From Orobanche coerulescens (Eukaryota; Streptophyta; Magnoliopsida; Lamiales; Orobanchaceae), in assembly GCA_033398695.1 (NCBI GenBank), contig CM065811.1, positions 113,197,501 through 113,261,500 on the forward strand: a DNA stretch of 64,000 nucleotides. The letters run 5' to 3'. The translations under genes and the position numbers were made by a program. The notes below the pieces were generated by a model, which was given only the letters and a program-made list of their open reading frames with translations, did not search any database and was not told the origin of the DNA. This document shows positions 56,758 through 64,000 of this stretch, piece after piece. Within the stretch, counting starts at the first letter, position 1. Each line of letters opens with the position of its first letter.

Positions 56758-59700
56758 ATAACTCTGTAAGAATATGGAGCGCCACAAGGATGAGGATCTT
56801 CAGAAGGGCCAAGCTGTAAAAAATCAAAAGGTACGATGTCATTGAAGCCTTAAATTTTCCTTACATGAACCACTATTTCCCTGAAATTTTATGTTTGAAC
56901 TTGCTCTGAGTTCTATAGTTAGATCTTTCGCTAGCTTGATCAAGTTTAAGTAGTGTTGGTTCTATAAACAGCTTAGTTCACAATATATGTTTTTTTCTCC
57001 ATTTAAGCCTTTTGGTGGTCTTATGCGAGTTTGTGTGACTTTGCCTTCTGACCTAGCTAGCTGAGAAATATCAGGTTCTTTTTTTATGTCGTCGTCTTTC
57101 TATGATATTTTCTTGACCTAGCTAGTGTTTTATGTGCTCGTTATGCTATAACTGAGATCTTATACTGATATACACCATCTTGTTGCTTTATAAGGCTCTC
57201 TGGGACAAGACACTTGAATTCAGATTCTTGCTGCAAAGACCTTTTGCAAGTTCTAACAGACTTCCACAGGTTTAATTTGGGAGTCAATCCATTTTGGATA
57301 TCACTTGACAATGTCTAGTGCATTGAAATGTCATAACTGAAGAAAGAATTGTCATATGCAGGAACCAGTTAGGTCCTTATTTTGCGATGCTGATAAGGAA
57401 GTCACTGAAGCATATTCGGACTTGTTTACTTCCTCAAAGAAGGCATTGGATTCCATATTGGAATTGCAGCAGGTCTAGTAGTAGTTAAAGAATTTTATCT
57501 CCCTGTAGCTTCATTTTAACGCCCTTATAACAGTATTCTAGTTAGTTAATAGGCTTTGACTTTTAAGGGTACCATGCCTGCTAAATTCCTTTCTTTTTGC
57601 ACTTAACCGAACTTAATTTTGGCAGGCACTGGTCGCAAACAATCCATCAATTGCTCAATTTGAAGGAGGTATGCATGTTAGGGTACAATCTCTATTTTCC
57701 CCATCTTTTCTGCAGAGAGATGAATGTTACTAATCCTGTCTCTGTCCTTCGTTGAAAAGACTTTAGTATTATTTCACTGTACAGCCGCATATGATGATTT
57801 CTCTTCAAAACTTCCTTTTTCTGTCTGGACCTTTGACCTTAATGTTGTTCTTACCTCCAAGGTGGTATATAGATCTCCACAAGTTGCAAAATAAGCACAT
57901 ATGCTTCTGATGAACAAATTACATGTAAGGAGATCTATTTTTCATGGTTCAAACATGACTAAATTTGGTTACGGAGTCTACACAGTTTTACTTTAAATTT
58001 AGTTAGGAACCTTCCACCAGACCTGTTTTCGGAGGTCAATATGTAGCATTCAGTAGCTGTTTTGTTTATTGCTTCACCAGTTGCTGAAAAATAAATTATG
58101 AAGATAATCATTTTGTGTCTTTTAAACTGAATGGTGACATAAAAAATGGTGGTTGGATATTTCCATCTAAAGCTAATTCTGTGAGAGGTTCCAAGCAATT
58201 TGAAGCTTCTGGTGACTTAAATGGGGATGTTGATGAAGAATGGCTGCAGATATCTCAAATGCAATCAAGGTACTTCCATTAACTGGGAGGTGTTTTTTGC
58301 TTTCTTCATATGCTACTCTACATTCAACCAGTAGGTGCTCAAGAACAGGCCATTTATAATTTATTTCCCTGCTTGCTTTTTTTTTTTTTCCATTTTCTTT
58401 ATCATGTTTTTCTCCTTTTTCCTGTTTGCTGGCTTTACATTGAAGATTTGGCACAAATTGCTTTGGTTGTTCTAATTGTCTGTGGCTGCCAAGTGCCAAC
58501 AAATAGCAAATAATTTTTATTCTTGTTATACTATAGCATGCATTGATTTCTACCCCTTGTATCTTGTAATTGCTCAAGGAACAGTTAGAAATATGCTTTC
58601 CGAATTTGTTCATTTTTGGGTCACGGTACAAGTAAATCTTAGTTAAAGCATTCATTGAATGAGTTAAAACAAAAAACATATTACTGCATATCACTATATG
58701 TACTCTCTCAGCTATAATGGGATCATGATTGGCTGTGACTAAGATTAATTATTAAATGTGGTATATTGTAGAATGGCTGCTTTTAGAAACAAATCGATTG
58801 ATAAATGGCAGAGGAAGACCCAGGTGATAACTGGTGTAGCTGCCATTAAAGACAAATTGCATGCCTTTAATCAGGTTTCCTTAGACTTCCAACGTAATCT
58901 TGTGGCACAGTATTTACCAATATCTGCCTCTGACAATTTTATCTTTCAGAGTGTAAGTGAACAAGTGGCTGCTTATATGAGGGATCCAAGTAAAATAATC
59001 AAGGGGATGCAGCAGAATAGATCAGCTATTGCTGTATTTGGAAACGTAAGTTTGAAACTAATTCTTAGGACAGTTGATAAATCGGATTATGTTACCTAAC
59101 AAATTTGTCTGCATATGTATGTATTTTGATGTCATTGGCTTTTTCAGCAGGTTCTAGATTCTACGGAGAGTATAAAGCAAGAGGTATTGTTCTATTTCTG
59201 CTGATATGCTTATCATTTATAGATTTCTAGATCACTTTAGGTAATCATAATCTGTAACCATCACTGTATCTTGCTGAATATTGCCTTGTTTCCCTCATGG
59301 ATGTTGAGACTATTGAGTAATGACTCAATTTTTACTGAGCGGTTGTCATATTTATGCTTCATTTGGGGTTAATGAGATTTTTTTCTTGATCAAGGAAGGT
59401 GAGATGTTGAAAGAAATGCGTAACTTTATTGTCTGGTTGTCATACTGACTCGCGCATCATGTGGGCTTTTGATAAATCTGCGAACGAGTTCTCTTAATAC
59501 GGAAATTATTAAACATACAAATGCCAAATATACTAGCATCATTTTTAACGACTACGGAAATGCAGTGCGAATTGCTTGTTGGTTCGGTTGGACAACAGTT
59601 GGCCTTATTTCCATTTTCTATGGTTCAAACTGAGAATACCTCTTTGTCGGTCGTTAATAGAACTTGTATTAGTGGACCAAGAGTTTCTCCCGTTGAATCA

Positions 59701-60575
59701 ATCCTCATAACTTGCCTTGAAGAGTTGTTTTCTAGTCATGCTTGGATTTTGATTTTTTTTTTCTCCGAGTTACTCTTACCAGGAGAATTATGCAGACGGC
59801 GACCCTGAACTTCTGGATGACTCGGATTTTTACCAGCAATTACTGAAAGAGTTCTTTCAGACAATTGACCCATCATCATCTGGTAAGACTTCCCCCTCAA
59901 AAAAAAAAAAGGAAAAGAAATCAAATTGGTGTATTAATTTATGAGCTTTAAAGATAATAACTGATTATAGCTGTGCATCACACAGCCTCATAATTTTACA
60001 TGTCAGTATCTCAGATTTGCATAGCTGTCAAGGTACTGGGAACTTATAAAATTTTCATGCGCTTTGATTCTGTTCCTGTGGTTCGGTTTGTTTGGAAATA
60101 ATTGCAAACTTTTTTTATAGACAGGCATACTTTGAAGACCTTTTTTTTTGTTGGAAAAAAAATAAGAAAAAGGGAACTTATAATAATAAAATTAAATCTT
60201 AAAAAAAATGATAAGGTGAAAATGTGCTCAAAATATGCTGTGATCATTGACAGAAACGGCATATTACGCTCTGAAAAGATTGCAAACTAAGAAGAGAAAA
60301 ATTGTTGATCGTCGTGCTTCAAAGAGTCGAAAGATCCGGTAAGTTGCAATATTAGTTGATGGTGTAAAATTTCAAGACTTGGGCTACAAACCGATCGTTT
60401 TGTTTGCAGTTCTTTTGACCCTTTTGGATAATCGGTTTCCTGCAGGTATAATGTTCACGAAAAGATTGTCAACTTCATGGCACCTCGGTCGGCGGACCTT
60501 CCTCCCATGGCATCTAAATTATTTGAAAACTTGTTTGGCCTTAAAACCCAGAAACCTGGCTCTGTGGGGGCATAA
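56758..60575 (+). pseudogene. AATF: AATF/Che-1/Bfr2-like gene, exons 2-12
   Basis: Eleven exons on the plus strand: 56758-56830, 57195-57269, 57362-57472, 57626-57668, 58081-58269, 58772-58874, 58950-59045, 59151-59183, 59783-59882, 60254-60338, 60446-60575 (TAA), all with GT-AG introns. They encode KGQAVKNQK, ALWDKTLEFRFLLQ, EPVRSLFCDADKEV, the EEWLQISQMQ and RNKSIDKWQRKTQ blocks, then the C-terminal TRAUB region (ADGDPELLDDSDFYQQLLKE, RLQTKKRKIVDRRASKSRKI, VNFMAPRSADLPPMASKLFE). AATF/Bfr2 proteins act in the nucleolus in small-subunit rRNA processing. Lesions: TAA at the very start of the first exon in the frame of the rest, and a missing base in an A run at about 58091 that breaks the frame and the exon phase. 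The 5' end lies inverted at 53764-54202. The rest is well preserved, so decay is recent or partly sequencing error. Confidence 0.82.
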
Positions 60576-61553
60576 GCAAAATCTTGAGCTTGAACCGCCC
60601 CTCACATGAGGATCAACATCTACTCGATGACAGTTGAAATTCTAGTGTAACTTCCCCCACCCGCGAAAATCCTTTGGTTCCATATTTCAACAAGCTGAAA
60701 GCTGATGTCTGAATATAGAAGCCTTCCGACTTTGGCTGAAACAACTTGAGCTTCATGTTCTATTTTGTTGCCTGTGCATTCCTGGGGCTCTGTATGGTTT
60801 TGGAAGTTTATAACGTTTTTTTTTCATTTTTTTTTTCCAGATAATTTCACCTATCGCTCACGGCTGGTTATGGGTTTAATAACATTTGGTTTATGTAACA
60901 TTTAATTAATTATTATGCTTTCTTTTTTTGCCATAATTATTATGCTTTCTAGTACCGCTTGTTCGAGGTGGGCATGTTTTTTGCTTAACTGAAATAGAGT
61001 AGATGGATGGGCAGAGGAAAAATAAAAAAAAGTACGAGAGATGTTGAAGCAAACTCAATAATGATAATAAAATAATAGTATATAATGTGGAAATGGAGGT
61101 GAATATAGAGGATGCGAGGAAAAGGCAATGAGAAAATAGGATTGCAAAAGTAATGATTAAATTCATGATTTGAATTTGTTTAGCTTGGATTTAAATATGA
61201 ATTATTTTTTATATTTGTATAATATTCGAATCCAAATATGAATAGCTGGCTTGAATATTTCAAATTTGATTCATTTGTTTATATATATATATATAATATT
61301 TTTTATAGAATATTTATTTCTTATATGTTAGATATATTTGTTAAATTTATTTTTAGTTATATAACTATAAAAAATTTGAATTCGAATTCAACTGAATATC
61401 TTCAAAATCTAGTCGTATTCGAATTATTTTTTAATATTCAAAAGTAACTTAGCTAAAAGTGATTAAGACGATATATTTAAAAGATAGGTCCCTTTTTTTT
61501 TATACCACTGTTTCTCCTAATTCTACATCTGTAGTGGGCAACCCAATTGGAGA
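60576..61553. other. 3' flank and AT-rich intergenic DNA
   Basis: The first 250 bases are a probable 3' UTR of the AATF-like gene (T-rich, ends near AACATTTAATTAATTATTATG). The rest is AT-rich with no gene; a short TA run lies at 61281-61296. Confidence 0.5.
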
Positions 61554-61574
61554 TAGAGGTGCCCAAAACGACCT

Positions 61575-61800
61575 AACCCGCGGGCCGACCCGCTGACCCG
61601 GACCCGGATGACTCGTGCAGGACCCGGACTCGGATGACCCGTCGGACCCGTCGACCCGGACCCGTGGTATACACGGGTGGGGTCCGGGTCTAGGTTTTGC
61701 CTACCCGGCGGCCCGGCAAAAAAGTAAAAAAAAAAAAAAAAATTAAAAATTGTCCGTTAGACCCGGCGGGTCGGACCCGTGACCTGGCGGGTCTAACGGC
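61575..61800. repeat. Subterminal GACCCG-rich repeats of hAT element
   Basis: A dozen or more GACCCG/ACCCGG/CGGGTC words in both orientations, interrupted by an A run at 61725-61743. Subterminal repeats of this kind are the known binding sites of hAT transposases. Confidence 0.7.
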
Positions 61801-61909
61801 TAGTGCAGATTTAAAAAAAAAAAAAATTCCTATCTATAAATACCTCACTACTCAACACATTTTTTTTCACACATTCAATATAATCTATCTCTCAAACTCT
61901 CATTGCTAA

Positions 61910-64000
61910 TTGCTATACTATTTAATCTCTCTCTTTTTTTCCCATTTAATCATTATATCGAGTTCTGACAAGGGAAAGGGTATTGCTACATCTCCCAAAA
62001 AATCCAAAATGTCCAAGTTCGAGCGAATGGGTCTTTGGGTCAAATCGAAGAAACCATCTGGAATAATTATTCGGGAGCCCCAAAACCAAACTCCACCCGA
62101 TTTTGAAAATGAAAGTCAAGAAGCTGAATATGATGCTATACATGAAAGTATCTATTACGGTAGTACAACAACTACCAGTGAAGAAGAAGTTGATCTCCGG
62201 GGATTTCGACGTGTCCCAAATCGTCAACAACTGCAAAACATTGACGAAAAAATGGACCATGAAATCGATGAAGCTATGTTAAATCAAACATATGCAACAT
62301 TCGAGCGCACTCTTCATGGCGTACCAACTACGACGCAAAAATCAAAGTCGAAGCAACCTGCGGCAAGCCAAGCTGAAGAAGAACCTCCTTATGTTGAAGA
62401 GTTATCGTCCGAGGAGGAAGAAAATGTGAAAGGCAGAGGAAGCAAGAATACTAAAGCAAGAAAGAAGCCTACCCCTGTTGCAGAAAAGAAACCGGTATCC
62501 GAACTTTTTTCAAAACACTTTAAAAAGGAAAAAATGTCGGATGATTCGATGAAGGTATCTTGCAACTACTGCTCGAAAGAGTATCCATATAAAGCCGGGG
62601 ATGGATATGAAAATTTTAAAAGGCATTTTGAGAATAACCATGCCTCGGTCCACGGAGAACAAATGGCAAAATTATGTGCACAAGAATCTTTACCTTTTAA
62701 TTTTGCGGATAGTACGGGTTGGGAAAACAGGATGCAAAATGCATATAATCCTGCTATTAAAACAATTTCACGTACCACAATAACTAGACAAGTAGTATAC
62801 TTAGCCAAACAACGTAAAGTTGCACTACGAGCTTATTTTAGATCTATAAATCATAGAGTTTCTTTAGTTGCAGATACTTGGGCAGATTTTAAACAAAAAA
62901 AATGATTATATGGAAATAACTATACACTGGATTGATGAAAATTGGAACTTAAATAAAAGATTACTTGCGTTTAAAAAATTTAATTGTGCACATAGTGCAG
63001 ATAATATAGCTAGAGCAATTAAAATTTTAACTTTTTATTGCTTAAAAGATAAAATTTTCAAAATTGGTTTTTGATAATGCTAGTTCTAATACTGCAAGTG
63101 TACCAGCTTTAATACAAGCTTGCAATCCTGGTTTAGCGGGTCGATTATTTCATACTAGATGTATATGTCATATTCTAAATTTATGTGTACAAGATGCATT
63201 AAAATTTGTAGATGAGGCAATAGAACCAATTCGAAAATGTGTCTTGTTTTTACATAATCGTACTAAGTTAGCTAGACAATGGGTAAAATTTTTAAAGTCA
63301 AAACAAATGCAACCCAATTTTTTTACTCCAGACGTAAAACATAGATGGAACTCAACTTATGAGATGTTAAATTCAACTAATGAATATAAAGAATTATTGT
63401 GTGAATTTTTTGATACGTATTTTCGCGGAAAAAGATTTTATTTATTGCCAACGTATTGGGATGAAACTAAAGATTTAATAAAACTATTAAGGGTTTTTGA
63501 AAATGCAACTAAAGATTTAAGTGATTGTTATTATCCCACGTCTCCTAAAGTTTTATTTCATTGTTGTATTATTGTATCTGAAATGGATGCTTGTAGTAAA
63601 TCCGAAAGATTATCGAATGCTATTTACAATATGTGTTTAAAATGGCTAAAATACTTTAATCGTATTCATGATGTTTTCTTGATTAGTGCTGTTTTATCTC
63701 CCGATTTGAATTTAACTCAAGTAGAACAATTACTTGAAATATATTATAATATTCTTAAAAATTTCGGTTTTCCTAATATTGTGGATAGTGTTGAAAGTCA
63801 AACTTTATTTGAAAATATTCCTAACGTTGAACAAGTAAAAATTGATTTAAAAAATAGTTTAGAAACTGTTTTTTCTGAATATTCTTCTAAATATGGTGAT
63901 AAGATTCGAACTCAAAAAATAAGAACTAGGACTACAAATACATTTAACATGGAATTCGACAGAACTCCCACTAACCCATTTCAACAACTCTATAATATAG
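61910..64000 (+). pseudogene. hAT transposase with BED zinc finger, frameshifted
   Basis: The N-terminal part is acidic and low-complexity. A BED-type zinc finger CNYCSKEYPYKAG...HFENNH (C-x2-C, H-x4-H) lies at about 62560-62640. Then come hAT catalytic-core landmarks: SLVADTWADF with the first aspartate, a frameshift in an A run at 62893-62905, HWIDENWNLNKRLLAF, a second frameshift at about 63060-63070, LVFDNASSN with the second aspartate, CICHILNLCVQDAL, VKHRWNSTYEML. The C-terminal dimerisation region begins but is cut by the window edge. It resembles the RICESLEEPER-like hAT group. Only two indels in more than 650 codons suggest a young copy, or homopolymer sequencing errors. Confidence 0.88.

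Larger units (their letters stand above)
61554..64000 (+). mobile_element. hAT transposon, left part, runs off the window
   Basis: TAGAGGTGCCCAAAACGACC at 61554 is a hAT-type terminus. The 8 bases before it, ATTGGAGA (61546-61553), are the predicted target site whose copy should appear beyond the window. At 61575-61800 are many ACCCGG/GACCCG words (subterminal repeats), then a short leader and the transposase gene. Confidence 0.8.

Noticed and set aside
58173..58694. Minus-strand frame of 173 codons in the AATF-like gene
   Set aside because: Overlaps exon 6 and an intron in antisense; no motif and no splice or start context.

Overview
This window is a stretch of plant nuclear DNA, almost certainly from a eudicot. 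It is AT-rich, carries spliced genes with GT-AG introns, and is dominated by plant-type LTR retrotransposons, RTE-clade LINEs and hAT transposons. There is no operon, ribosome-binding site, CRISPR array or rRNA gene. I do not claim a species. Only two host-gene loci are visible, and both are damaged: a METTL13-like methyltransferase remnant (22.06-23.16 kb) and an AATF/Che-1/Bfr2-type ribosome-biogenesis gene (56.76-60.58 kb) with a separate inverted piece of its 5' end (53.76-54.20 kb).

Layout. 1-2.75 kb: uncharacterised AT-rich DNA, then the end of a copia-type LTR. 2.90-13.35 kb: a complete but decayed minus-strand Ty1/copia element with target-site duplication (TSD) CATAT, split by a gypsy-type solo LTR (4797-7163, TSD ATAGC). 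It sits inside the LTR of a related plus-strand copia relic that resurfaces at 13.35-14.37 and 18.0-18.58 kb, itself split by gypsy LTR and copia debris. 19.5-20.8 kb: another copia pol relic. 21.4-24.5 kb: a SINE-like piece, a 40-bp tandem duplication, the methyltransferase pseudogene and a 5'-truncated RTE LINE. 24.5-42.7 kb: a minus-strand gag-only element whose gag is joined to a plant transposon-protein-like domain, with a hAT MITE (26.49-27.96 kb) in its non-coding part and, in its 5' LTR, a young complete Ty3/gypsy chromovirus (32072-42398, TSD CATTA). 42.7-48.2 kb: a gag-only copia element (no pol) whose 3' LTR carries an intron-containing foreign gene fragment. 48.2-51.4 kb: two decayed LINE copies, a possible 5' leader and a hAT fragment. 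51.97-53.72 kb: a hAT-type element with another nested inside it. 54.55-56.06 kb: a copia solo LTR (TSD TCAAG). 56.13-56.56 kb: a third hAT-type MITE. 61.55-64 kb: the start of a hAT element with a transposase gene running off the window.

The clearest unusual signals are: dense arrays of the palindrome class TAGCGYRCGCTA (plus TAACGTACGTTA) directly upstream of the TATA box in LTRs of two unrelated retrotransposon superfamilies; the AATF gene whose 5' part is inverted; two different gag-only non-autonomous retroelements, one with a fused foreign domain and one with an intron-bearing insert; and three hAT-type elements with perfect 8-bp TSDs and GGCGC-rich ends. No previously unknown cellular system can be demonstrated. 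The novelty here is in mobile-element architecture and gene breakage.
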